Made by a program: the position numbers and the translations under genes
The notes under the pieces: generated by a model
The model's input: the letters and a program-made list of their open reading frames with translations, nothing else
What the model was told of the DNA's origin: nothing
Database searches by the model: none
Shown here: in pieces, positions 24,017-30,531 of the stretch
Layout of the letters: each line of letters begins with the position of its first letter
How positions within the stretch are numbered: the stretch's first letter is position 1
DNA from: Acidimicrobiaceae bacterium
GTDB lineage: Bacteria > Actinomycetota > Acidimicrobiia > Acidimicrobiales > RAAP-2
Length of the DNA stretch: 33,973 nt
Assembly (NCBI GenBank): GCA_003155135.1
Contig: PMFN01000010.1
Location: 1 to 33,973, forward strand
Direction of reading: 5' to 3'

Positions 24017-24895
24017 TCAGTTGCCCGTCAATCGGGCCTGGGCCGACATGGCGAGCCGCTCGACCAGGGCGGCCGGCGGGGCGGCGCCGAGGTTGTCCAC
24101 CTCGAGGACCGTCTCCGAGCGCCCCTTGTCGATGTAGATGTAGTCACTGTAGGTCGTGCCGGTGACGCCCTGGTACGAGACCGGGAGGGCGATCTCCTCA
24201 TCGGCGGCGCTGGCCGGGAGGCCTGGCACCGTCCGCAGCGTGACCGCGAGGCTCCCCGCCGCCTGCGCGCCCTCACCGATGCCCTCGATGGTGCCCTGGA
24301 CGAGGTCCGCACCTTGGAGCCGCTCGACGCAGCTGGGGGCCTGGGCGCTGCCTGCCGCTTCGACGTCGGCTTCGGCCGCGCCCGCGTTCGGATACACCTC
24401 GACGGTGTCGGAGGCCCCGAGCCCGGAGTTGGGGTCCGAATGGTACGGACCGGCGGCTTCGACGGGGCTGGCGTCCACCGCGGACGAGCTGAGACCGAGG
24501 CAGGCGGCCATGAGCTGGAGGTCCGACGGCGAGAGCCCGACGTAGAAGCCGGCACCGGTGAGCCCGCTCGAGGCCCCTTGGCCCTCCCACCTCGCCGGGT
24601 AGGCCGAGGGGGCGAGGAGCTCTCGGTGCGCGAGAGCGACAGCCGCCGCGTGCGGCCCTTTGTGCGCTTGCGTCGCCGACGCAGCAGAGAGGTCAGCGAG
24701 CGTGGCGGTGGCGCCGAGCAGCGAGCCGACCAATGCGCCGACCAGTGCCCGGCGCGCGGCGCCATGGCCCGACGTACGGCGGTTGGCGTCGGGGACGCTT
24801 CGCTCCCCGGGGACCTCGGGCCGGGTGGTGGGCGGGGTGGCTCCCGCCGGCTTCGGTGTTCCTGTGGGGACCAGGGAGTTGTGCATGGTGCCCAC
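24017..24895 (-). CDS. Membrane-anchored or secreted protein of unknown function
   Basis: The 292-residue protein is not recognised. It has a cytoplasmic-type N-terminal stretch of about 45 residues rich in Pro, Arg and Thr, then a single hydrophobic segment (ALVGALVGSLLGATATLADLSAASA, about 51-75, shown here as its two halves ALVGALVGSLLGA and TATLADLSAASA) that could be a signal anchor or a long signal peptide. The remaining roughly 215 residues would be outside the cell. They contain two cysteines (LMAACLGL and APSCVERL) that could form a disulfide, and an acidic, alanine-rich composition. Coding character is good. The start is a GTG at 24895 or the ATG at 24886; neither has a clear Shine-Dalgarno sequence. 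It lies 74 bases downstream of the next minus-strand gene. Confidence 0.65.
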   Translation of the reverse strand: MGTMHNSLVPTGTPKPAGATPPTTRPEVPGERSVPDANRRTSGHGAARRALVGALVGSLLGATATLADLSAASATQAHKGPHAAAVALAHRELLAPSAYPARWEGQGASSGLTGAGFYVGLSPSDLQLMAACLGLSSSAVDASPVEAAGPYHSDPNSGLGASDTVEVYPNAGAAEADVEAAGSAQAPSCVERLQGADLVQGTIEGIGEGAQAAGSLAVTLRTVPGLPASAADEEIALPVSYQGVTGTTYSDYIYIDKGRSETVLEVDNLGAAPPAALVERLAMSAQARLTGN

Positions 24896-24969
24896 ATTGG
24901 ACGCGCCCGGTAACGGCTCGGTAAGCGCTGCTTCCCGATGCGGCGACCGTGGTCGCTCCCGCCCTTCGG

Positions 24970-25572
24970 TCAGGCCGAGGCGATCCTCTCGATCCTCCGC
25001 CAGCCCTCAGGCAGCCGGGCATCGAGATCGAGGGCGGCGACCACCTCGTGGAGGGCGTCGAGCGCGAGCGTCTTGCCGACGAGGCGCGTCGGGTCCCAGC
25101 CTGCGTCGGCACTGAACACCGCCGCTCCCGCACCCCCGAAGCGCCACACAGCGGTGGCCAGGCCGCCGACCCGCACGACACGGGCGTCGGGTCCGCTCGA
25201 CCCGGCACCGCACTCGAGCACGATCGCCGGAGCATCGGCCGACTCGACCCGACGCCAGCACTCGACGTAGCCGTCGCCGCGCTCGACGAGGTGATCGGAG
25301 CCGTCTTTGGCCATCACGGCTGTGTCACTGTGCCACGGCGGGTGGTCGAGGGTGTCGATGTCGTGGTGCCAGACGACTACGTCGCCCTCTTGGGACACCG
25401 TGCCGCTAACGCCCTGGGCGAGGTCGAGGGGGTGGGCCACCTCATGGAAGTCCTTGGGCGTGCGTACGTCGGCGAAGTACCGGCCCACCTGGAGCCAGAG
25501 CACGTCGCAGCGCTCCGAGCGAGGACCGTCGGCGAGCGCCCGCCACTCCCTCACCCATCCACCCTCGAACAT
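24970..25572 (-). CDS. Conserved-type small protein, possibly HRI1/lipocalin-like
   Basis: The 200-residue soluble protein has no catalytic motif I recognise. The pattern SERCDVLWLQVGRYFADVR followed by GDVVVWHHDIDTLD and later YVECWRRVE is reminiscent of the HRI1-like beta-barrel family, with alternating strands and conserved tryptophans, but I hold this only as a suggestion. There is no signal peptide or membrane segment. The ATG at 25572 has a good GGAGG seven bases upstream, which supports it as a real gene. It may be cotranscribed with the anchored protein downstream. Confidence 0.7.
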   Translation of the reverse strand: MFEGGWVREWRALADGPRSERCDVLWLQVGRYFADVRTPKDFHEVAHPLDLAQGVSGTVSQEGDVVVWHHDIDTLDHPPWHSDTAVMAKDGSDHLVERGDGYVECWRRVESADAPAIVLECGAGSSGPDARVVRVGGLATAVWRFGGAGAAVFSADAGWDPTRLVGKTLALDALHEVVAALDLDARLPEGWRRIERIASA

Positions 25573-26221
25573 CTCACTACCTCCCCTTCAGGTTGAGCCG
25601 GTCCGACCCGACTCCGCCGTCGGTGGGGACGTGTGCTGCTGGTGCGATCGACTCACTCCACTGTTCGGCGCGGGTTGACCGTCGCTCTGATGATGTCGAT
25701 GGCCGCGTTGTGTGGAAGCTCCGTCGGCATAGATGCCCTTACACAGCCAGGCGATGAAGGTGTTAGCCATGACGACCGGCGAACTTGGGTATCTCCGTTT
25801 GCCGCTCACGAAGACCGTCGCGCTCGGCGAGTTGTCGAGCGCATGGCTCAAGCACGACCACTCGCTTCGGGCGGTCTTGGCCGGTTGCGCACGAAATCAC
25901 CTGCGATCGATGCCGCACAGCGGGCAGAGGACCATCGCGGCGACGGCGGGGCTCCGGGTGCCACAGACGCACCAGACGGACGACGATCGTTGCCCCCCGT
26001 GTCGGCTCCCGTGCTGGCATGAACCCTCCTGGTCGACCGCGGTGCGGCATGCAGCGGCGCTCAGCACAAGGAGCCTCGGGCGCAAGCCATGTCTGGATGT
26101 ACGACCACTGCGATATTGGTTGTCCCTGGCAAGGTAGCGGCACGCGATTTCCTCACCGTGTCCGCATCGTGAATGCCCTGTTACGCACACAACGCGATCG
26201 ATCGTCGCACCTGGTACCGAG
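25573..26221. other. Gene-poor stretch, no convincing gene
   Basis: About 650 bases between two minus-strand genes carry overlapping open frames on both strands, none with the strong GC3 bias, ribosome site or family similarity of the neighbours. The best candidates are a plus-strand frame starting at the ATG near 25769 (MTTGELGYLRLPL) and a minus-strand frame ending near 25897 with a CVCG...CPLCG zinc-ribbon-like spacing. Base composition looks more even than in the surrounding genes. It may be a decayed gene or foreign DNA, but no terminal repeats or transposase motif were seen. Confidence 0.4.
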
Positions 26222-27187
26222 CTAACGGCGCGCCAGGAGGCCGAGGATTTCGTAAGCCATGTTCGCCGCCGCGAGCGACGTCAGCTCCGCGTGGTCGTAG
26301 GCGGGTGCCACCTCGACGACGTCCGCGCCGACGACGTCGAGGCCGACAAGGCCGCGCACGATGGTTTGCAGCTCCCGGGTGGTGAGGCCGCCTGGCTCGG
26401 GCGTGCCGGTACCCGGGGCGTGCGCGGGGTCGAGCACGTCGACATCGATACTGAGGTACACCGGGAGGTTGCCGACCCGCTGGCGGATGCGGTCGACCAC
26501 CTCGTCGGTGCCGACCCGGGCGATGTGCGCCGTCGTGATGGCCGAGAAGCCGAGCGCCCTGTCGTCGTCGAGGTCGCGCTGGGCATAGAGCGGCCCACGC
26601 AGGCCGACGTGGGCGCCGCGCCCGGGCGCGAGCAACCCCTCTTCGACCGCCCTGCGGAACGGCGTTCCATGGGTGAACGGCGCGCCGAAGTACGTGTCCC
26701 AGGTGTCGGGGTGGGCGTCGAAGTGCACGAGCGCCACCGGACCGTGCCGCTCCTTGGTGACGCGAAGGAGGGGCAGCGCGATCGTGTGGTCGCCCCCAAG
26801 GGCAATCAGGCGCTCCGCCCGCTCGAGCACCGACCGCGCGGCGGCCTCGATCTGGCCGACCGCTTCGGCAATGTCGAAGGGGTTGGCGCCGACGTCACCG
26901 GCATCGACCACCTGCTGGGAGAGCCACGGGGAGACCGCGAGCTCAGGGTGGTACGGGCGCAGCAGCTTGGAGCCGGCCCGGATGCCGGCGGGACCGAATC
27001 GTGCACCCGGCCGGTACGAGGTTCCCGCGTCGAAGGGCACACCGAGCAGGGCGACGTCGGCCGAGCCTGGGACGTCGTCGAGGCGCGGCAGGCGGGCGAA
27101 GGTGTCAGGACCGCTGAAGCGCGGGTACACCTTCGCGTCGGGCGGCCCGATCGGTGCGTGCTCGGGTGACCTCGGTTCCTCGCTCAT
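26222..27187 (-). CDS. speB: Agmatinase / ureohydrolase family
   Basis: The 321-residue protein has all the manganese-binding motifs of the arginase/agmatinase family: GGDHTI (His134), VHFDAHPD (Asp157, His159, Asp161) and SIDVDVLDPAHAPGTGTPEPGG (Asp248, Asp250). The THGTPFRRA segment and overall length favour agmatinase (agmatine to putrescine plus urea) or a related guanidino-hydrolase such as guanidinobutyrase; the exact substrate is inference. An arginase is less likely because of the APGTGTPEPGG loop. The ATG at 27187 gives the standard length; GGAGG lies only three bases before it, so a start at about 27229 (MLRLAV) is an alternative. A urease-related remnant lies 3 kb away, though the product urea need not be linked to it. 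Confidence 0.9.
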   Translation of the reverse strand: MSEEPRSPEHAPIGPPDAKVYPRFSGPDTFARLPRLDDVPGSADVALLGVPFDAGTSYRPGARFGPAGIRAGSKLLRPYHPELAVSPWLSQQVVDAGDVGANPFDIAEAVGQIEAAARSVLERAERLIALGGDHTIALPLLRVTKERHGPVALVHFDAHPDTWDTYFGAPFTHGTPFRRAVEEGLLAPGRGAHVGLRGPLYAQRDLDDDRALGFSAITTAHIARVGTDEVVDRIRQRVGNLPVYLSIDVDVLDPAHAPGTGTPEPGGLTTRELQTIVRGLVGLDVVGADVVEVAPAYDHAELTSLAAANMAYEILGLLARR

Positions 27188-27260
27188 CAGCCTCCGGCCC
27201 CCGCTTCGTGGCACCGCCAGGCGCAGCATGTCCCCCGGGCGCGCACTGCCGCAACATTGC

Positions 27261-27322
27261 GCCCCTGTGCTCGGTGCACAGTGGGGCCGCGTCCGCACCG
27301 CAGGATCCGACAGTGGTGTCGG
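27261..27322. repeat. Two tandem hairpins upstream of speB
   Basis: GCCCCTGTGC (27261-27270) pairs with GCACAGTGGGGC (27276-27287), leaving a two-base bulge and a five-base loop. CCGACA (27307-27312) pairs with TGTCGG (27317-27322) around a four-base loop. They lie 74-135 bases upstream of the speB ATG, so if transcription starts beyond them they would be in its leader. No T-run follows. Confidence 0.4.
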
Positions 27323-27417
27323 TTGTCGCACGGCGTTGCACCCGATGGAGCGCCAGCACCGTGCTTCGGACCACGTTTCGCGGACCTTCGAGAACTTGTA
27401 CAGATTTCCGGCAACAG

Positions 27418-27431
27418 GGGCCTTCAGGCCC
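27418..27431. promoter_or_regulatory. DosR-box-like palindrome upstream of the 27469 gene
   Basis: GGGCCTTCAGGCCC matches 11 of 14 positions of the core (GGGACTWWAGTCCC) of the mycobacterial DosR consensus, and is itself a perfect GGGCCT/AGGCCC inverted repeat with a two-base centre. Its centre is 44.5 bases before the ATG at 27469. A TATGAT-like AATGAT (27455-27460) sits eight bases before the ATG, so if the transcript starts at or near the ATG the box would be centred near -44, a usual activator position. The site partly overlaps a second small inverted repeat (AGGCC/GGCCT, 27426-27440). Confidence 0.5.
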
Positions 27432-27468
27432 TAGTGGCCTGAGAGAGGCGCGGCAATGATGACAGCTG

Positions 27469-27804
27469 ATGTCGATCTATAGCGACCTCTTGACGACTGC
27501 AGTGGGAGCAGATGAACTCAGATGGCGGGCCTCACCCGGTGAGCTTCTCGCCACCGTGCTGGAGTGGCGTGCCCGGCTCCAAGCGGCCGACGAGCGGTCA
27601 CCCGGTGGCTTCCATCGCGATGTGTCGCTCGCACTCAATCACGACGTGGCGCTGCTCCACCTTGGACGTGCCATGGGTATCGAGGTCGGACCCGAGCAGT
27701 TCGCGCAGCCCCATGTGGGGCGCGAGAGGCTCGTCCGCCAGCTCGCTTCTGCGGGCCTCGACCTCGAGGCCGCCGAGCTTGCCGGCGAGGAGCGGGAGGC
27801 GTGA
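27469..27804 (+). CDS. Small protein of unknown function, possible DevR target
   Basis: This 111-residue soluble, mostly helical protein (MSIYSDLLTTAVGADELRWR...) is not recognised. It has the strong GC3 bias of real genes here, a length without stops that suits a complete small protein, and charged helices (LLATVLEWRARLQAADER; GRERLVRQLASAGLDLEAAEL). There is no Shine-Dalgarno sequence near the ATG, consistent with a leaderless mRNA from the AATGAT element eight bases upstream. A DosR-box-like palindrome sits about 44 bases upstream. The gene converges with the response regulator gene, with 19 bases between their ends. Confidence 0.65.
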   Translation: MSIYSDLLTTAVGADELRWRASPGELLATVLEWRARLQAADERSPGGFHRDVSLALNHDVALLHLGRAMGIEVGPEQFAQPHVGRERLVRQLASAGLDLEAAELAGEEREA

Positions 27805-27823
27805 CGGCGGGCACCGGCCGGGT

Positions 27824-28477
27824 TCAGCGGTCGTCGCGCGCCCTGCGCTCCGCCAATCGCGCGGCGTAGACGGCGGCCTCGGTCCGTCGCTGCATCCCTA
27901 GCTTGGCCAGCAGGTTCGAGACGTAGTTCTTCACCGTCTTTTCCGCCAGGAACATCTCGGCGGCGATCTGGCGATTCGTGCGGCCCTCGGCGATGAGGTC
28001 CAGGATCTTCTTCTCCTGGCCGGTCAGGCGGCCCACCAGCTCGTCTTCCTCCGAGCCCCGTCGCATGCGCTCCAAGAGCGCCTTGGACAAGGAGGGATCG
28101 AGCAGCGATCCACCCGCATGGACCTTGCGGATGTCCGCCACCAGGTCCATGCCGCCGATCTGCTTCAGCACGTAGCCGGCGGCACCCGCCATGATGGCGG
28201 CGAAGAGGGCGTCGTCGTCGGCGTAGGACGTCAGCATCAGGCACGCCGTCTCGGGCATGAGCGAGCGGATCTCCCTGCAGACCTCGATGCCCGAGCCGTC
28301 GGGCAGGCGCACGTCGAGGATGGCCACGTCGGGATGGGTCGGAGGAATGCGGGCGAGCGCCGTCTCGACGGTCCCTGCCTCCCCGACGATCTCCATGTCC
28401 TCTTCGGTCTCCAACAGCGTGCGCAGACCGGTCCGGACCAATTCGTGGTCATCGAGAAGAAACACGCGAATCGGCAC
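27824..28477 (-). CDS. devR: DevR/DosR-like response regulator (NarL/FixJ family)
   Basis: The 217-residue protein has a receiver domain with acidic pocket Asp9-Asp10, phosphoacceptor Asp55 in VAILDVRLPDGSG, Thr83 and Lys105. A C-terminal LuxR-type helix-turn-helix (LTGQEKKILDLIAEGRTNRQ onward, 151-205) follows. The recognition helix reads AEKTVKNYVSNLLAKLGM, the same as in M. tuberculosis DosR apart from one residue. The residues equivalent to DosR Lys179, Lys182 and Asn183, which contact the DosR box, are Lys180, Lys183 and Asn184 here. The GTG at 28477 starts the protein at PIRVFLLDDHELV; there is no good ribosome site, so translation may be leaderless. It is divergent from the kinase gene, 121 bases away. 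Confidence 0.92.
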   Translation of the reverse strand: MPIRVFLLDDHELVRTGLRTLLETEEDMEIVGEAGTVETALARIPPTHPDVAILDVRLPDGSGIEVCREIRSLMPETACLMLTSYADDDALFAAIMAGAAGYVLKQIGGMDLVADIRKVHAGGSLLDPSLSKALLERMRRGSEEDELVGRLTGQEKKILDLIAEGRTNRQIAAEMFLAEKTVKNYVSNLLAKLGMQRRTEAAVYAARLAERRARDDR

Positions 28478-28586
28478 TACTGGAATCTTGCCACGCCGAC
28501 GCCCCCACCGGCTGTTCTTCCTCGAGCCTTGGGCCCGCACGGTGAGTGGCGCGCATCTCAGGCCGAGATCGGCGCGCTGGCGGTAC

Positions 28587-28592
28587 TACCAT
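28587..28592 (+). promoter_or_regulatory. Candidate -10 element TACCAT before the DevS-like kinase
   Basis: TACCAT fits TAnnnT and is exactly six bases before the GTG start at 28599, the arrangement expected of a leaderless transcript. No Shine-Dalgarno or strong -35 is visible. On the opposite strand, the devR GTG is preceded at the same six-base distance by AAGATT, a weaker match. Confidence 0.35.
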
Positions 28593-28598
28593 CCAGGC

Positions 28599-29726
28599 GT
28601 GCCTTACCGTCGGGTCGACGACCCGGTAAAACTGCGGCGGTTGCTGCAGGCAGTGCTCATGATCGAAGGCGATCTGAGTCTTCCGGTACTGCTACGCCAC
28701 TTGGTGGAAGAGGCCCGGGCGCTGTCGGACGCCCGATTCGGTGCGCTCGGCGTCCTGAACGAGAGCCGCACAGCGCTCGACCAGTTCATCACTGTCGGTC
28801 TCGACGCGGCCCACGAAGAGGCGATCGGACCCCGTCCGCAAGGTCACGGTGTCCTCGGCCTCCTCATCGTCGACCCGGTGCCGCTTCGGCTCTCGAGGTT
28901 GGCCGACCATGTCGACAGCTACGGCATCCCCGAGCACCATCCCGAGATGACCTCCTTCCTCGGTGTCCCGGTCAAGGTGCGCGACGAGGTCTACGGCAAC
29001 CTTTACCTCACCAACAAGCGCGACGGTGCCGAATTCGACGAGGAGGACGAGGCCCTGGTCTCGGCATTGGCGGTCGCCGCCGGTGTCGCCCTCGAGAACG
29101 CTCGTCTCCACGCGCGGGTCCAAGAGATCGCCGTCTTCGAAGACCGCGACCGCATTGCCCGCGACCTTCACGACACGGTCATCCAGCGCCTCTTCGCGGT
29201 CGGGCTCTCACTCCAGGGAACGGCGCGCCTCTCCAGCCGCCCCGAGGTGGTGGGTCGCATCGAGCGAGCCGTCGAGGAACTCGACGAGACGATCCGCCAG
29301 CTCCGCACCGCCATCTTCGACCTCGAAGTCGCGGTCCATCAGGACGGCCTGCGCCGAGGCGTCATCGACCTGATCGAAGAGCTCGTCCCGGTCGTGGGCC
29401 TGCGCCCAAAGGTCACCTTCGGCGGACCGGTCGACTCCGCGATCTCGGCGGCGGTGGCCGAACACCTCCTCGCCACGCTGCGCGAGGCCCTCACCAACGT
29501 CGCCAAACATGCACAGGCCAGCTCCATCTCGGTGACGGTCTCGGTCGCTGACGATCTCCTCTTGGTGGTCGCCGACAACGGCCGCGGCATCGACCCTGAG
29601 GCTCCGGTCCACGTCGGGCACGGGCTGAAGAACCTCCGGATGCGCGCCGAGTCACTCGGGGGCTCGCTCGAGGTCGAGAGCCCGTCCCAGGGCGGGATGC
29701 GGCTGGCGTGGCGGGCCCGCCTCTGA
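28599..29726 (+). CDS. devS: DevS/DosS-like sensor histidine kinase with one GAF domain
   Basis: The 375-residue kinase has a single GAF domain (about 15-170), a HisKA_3 dimerisation segment with the phosphorylated His191 in DRDRIARDLHDTVIQRLF, and a HATPase_c domain with N300 (EALTNVAKHA), DNGRG (327-331) and GHGLKNLRMRAESLGG. It aligns by eye with the first, heme-binding GAF of DosS, including PEHHPEMTSFLGVPVKVRD, which lies where DosS has HPPMRTFLGVPVRVRD; His114 falls at the expected heme-ligand position. The second GAF domain of DosS is absent. No transmembrane segment is present, so it is a cytoplasmic sensor, plausibly of O2, NO, CO or redox state, and is the natural partner of the divergent DevR. 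The GTG at 28599 starts VPYRRVDDPVKL. Confidence 0.9.
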   Translation: MPYRRVDDPVKLRRLLQAVLMIEGDLSLPVLLRHLVEEARALSDARFGALGVLNESRTALDQFITVGLDAAHEEAIGPRPQGHGVLGLLIVDPVPLRLSRLADHVDSYGIPEHHPEMTSFLGVPVKVRDEVYGNLYLTNKRDGAEFDEEDEALVSALAVAAGVALENARLHARVQEIAVFEDRDRIARDLHDTVIQRLFAVGLSLQGTARLSSRPEVVGRIERAVEELDETIRQLRTAIFDLEVAVHQDGLRRGVIDLIEELVPVVGLRPKVTFGGPVDSAISAAVAEHLLATLREALTNVAKHAQASSISVTVSVADDLLLVVADNGRGIDPEAPVHVGHGLKNLRMRAESLGGSLEVESPSQGGMRLAWRARL

Positions 29727-29737
29727 GGGCATCACCC

Positions 29738-30184
29738 TCAGCGGTTGGTGCGCACCACCACCACTGGGCATTTCGCATTCGCCGTGCAGTGCTCGCTGAC
29801 CGAGCCGATGAGCATCCCGGCGAACTCGCCGTGCCCTCGGCTCCCCACCACGAGCAGGTCGGCGCCCTTGGACGCCTCCACCAGTGCGGGAGCCGGGTGT
29901 CCCTCGACGACCGTCAGATCCGTTCTCACGTCGGGGAACGCGGCCCCCACCTCGACGACCGCCTCTTCAAGCGTCTTTCGGGCGTCAGCTGACGGCGAAT
30001 AGTCCGACGGGTACGGGGGGGCCCAGCCGTAGGACTGCGGCCATTCCCACGTGACCACAACTTCAAGCCTGGAGCCGGTCAGTGTCGCCTGGCGCATGGC
30101 CCAGCGGAGCGCCTCGAGCGAAGCCGGCGAGCCGTCGATGCCGACCACGATCTTCCCGGGCTTGGGCGCCTCGGTATATGTCAT
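29738..30184 (-). CDS. Universal stress protein (UspA family)
   Basis: The 148-residue single USP domain starts KIVVGIDGSPASLEALRWAM (about 11-30). It contains the ATP-binding pattern G-x2-G-x-[HG]-G-x9-G-[ST] as VVGSRGHGEFAGMLIGSVSEHC (about 117-138) and ends VVVVRTNR. Such ATP-binding USPs are common members of the DosR dormancy regulon. The ATG at 30184 has GAGGAG five bases upstream. It converges with the kinase gene, with 11 bases between stops. A DosR-box-like site lies about 114 bases upstream of its start. Confidence 0.93.
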   Translation of the reverse strand: MTYTEAPKPGKIVVGIDGSPASLEALRWAMRQATLTGSRLEVVVTWEWPQSYGWAPPYPSDYSPSADARKTLEEAVVEVGAAFPDVRTDLTVVEGHPAPALVEASKGADLLVVGSRGHGEFAGMLIGSVSEHCTANAKCPVVVVRTNR

Positions 30185-30297
30185 TGCGTCTCCTCAACTC
30201 AGCGGGCGGTTGCGACGTCGGTCATCATCGTGCACGCGTGCCCTCGGCGGGTAGTCGGGCTGTCCACCACTCTGGCGTAGCGCCGGGGCCGGGGGCA

Positions 30298-30311
30298 GGG
30301 TCAAAAGTCAC
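30298..30311. promoter_or_regulatory. DosR-box-like site upstream of uspA
   Basis: On the minus strand this reads GTGACTTTTGACCC, matching 11 of 14 positions of the core (GGGACTWWAGTCCC) of the mycobacterial DosR consensus. Its centre is 120 bases upstream of the uspA ATG, so an activated promoter would start about 45 bases nearer the gene. A weak CAGAGT -10-like hexamer (minus strand, 30274-30269) is suitably placed. The same region also holds a palindrome at 30459-30476. Confidence 0.45.
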
Positions 30312-30458
30312 GGTTCGCCCCAGGGGGTGGGCGTGACTGGGTTCACCCCTCGATGCAGGCGGGAAACCCCGAAACCAGGGCGCCCCGGGTTGGCCGCGTG
30401 GGCATGCGGGCGCGAGCGGCCCGGAGGGGCGACCCCTCCCAACCGGTCCGTTCGCGCC

Positions 30459-30476
30459 TGCCACCTGCAGGTGGCA
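30459..30476. repeat. Perfect 18-bp palindrome downstream of the GT87-like gene
   Basis: TGCCACCTGCAGGTGGCA is identical to its inverse complement, with no unpaired loop. It lies 56 bases beyond the stop codon of the membrane protein gene (30532, minus strand) and about 275 bases upstream of uspA. It could be an operator for a dimeric regulator, or part of a terminator structure without a T-run. A GAGGGGCGACCCCTC inverted repeat (about 30424-30438) lies 20 bases away on the uspA side. Confidence 0.55.
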
Positions 30477-30531
30477 AACTGCGCGCACCGCCGGAGCATC
30501 TCCGGGTCGGTGGTGTTGTCGGTGTGATTGC

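Noticed and set aside
25733-26137. Plus-strand frame MTTGELGYLRLPL...
   Set aside because: Weak ribosome site, even codon-position composition and no family resemblance.
25897-26190. Minus-strand frame with a CVCG...CPLCG zinc-ribbon-like end
   Set aside because: No coding bias, no ribosome site, and overlapping frames on both strands are equally open; kept only as a remark on the gene-poor stretch.
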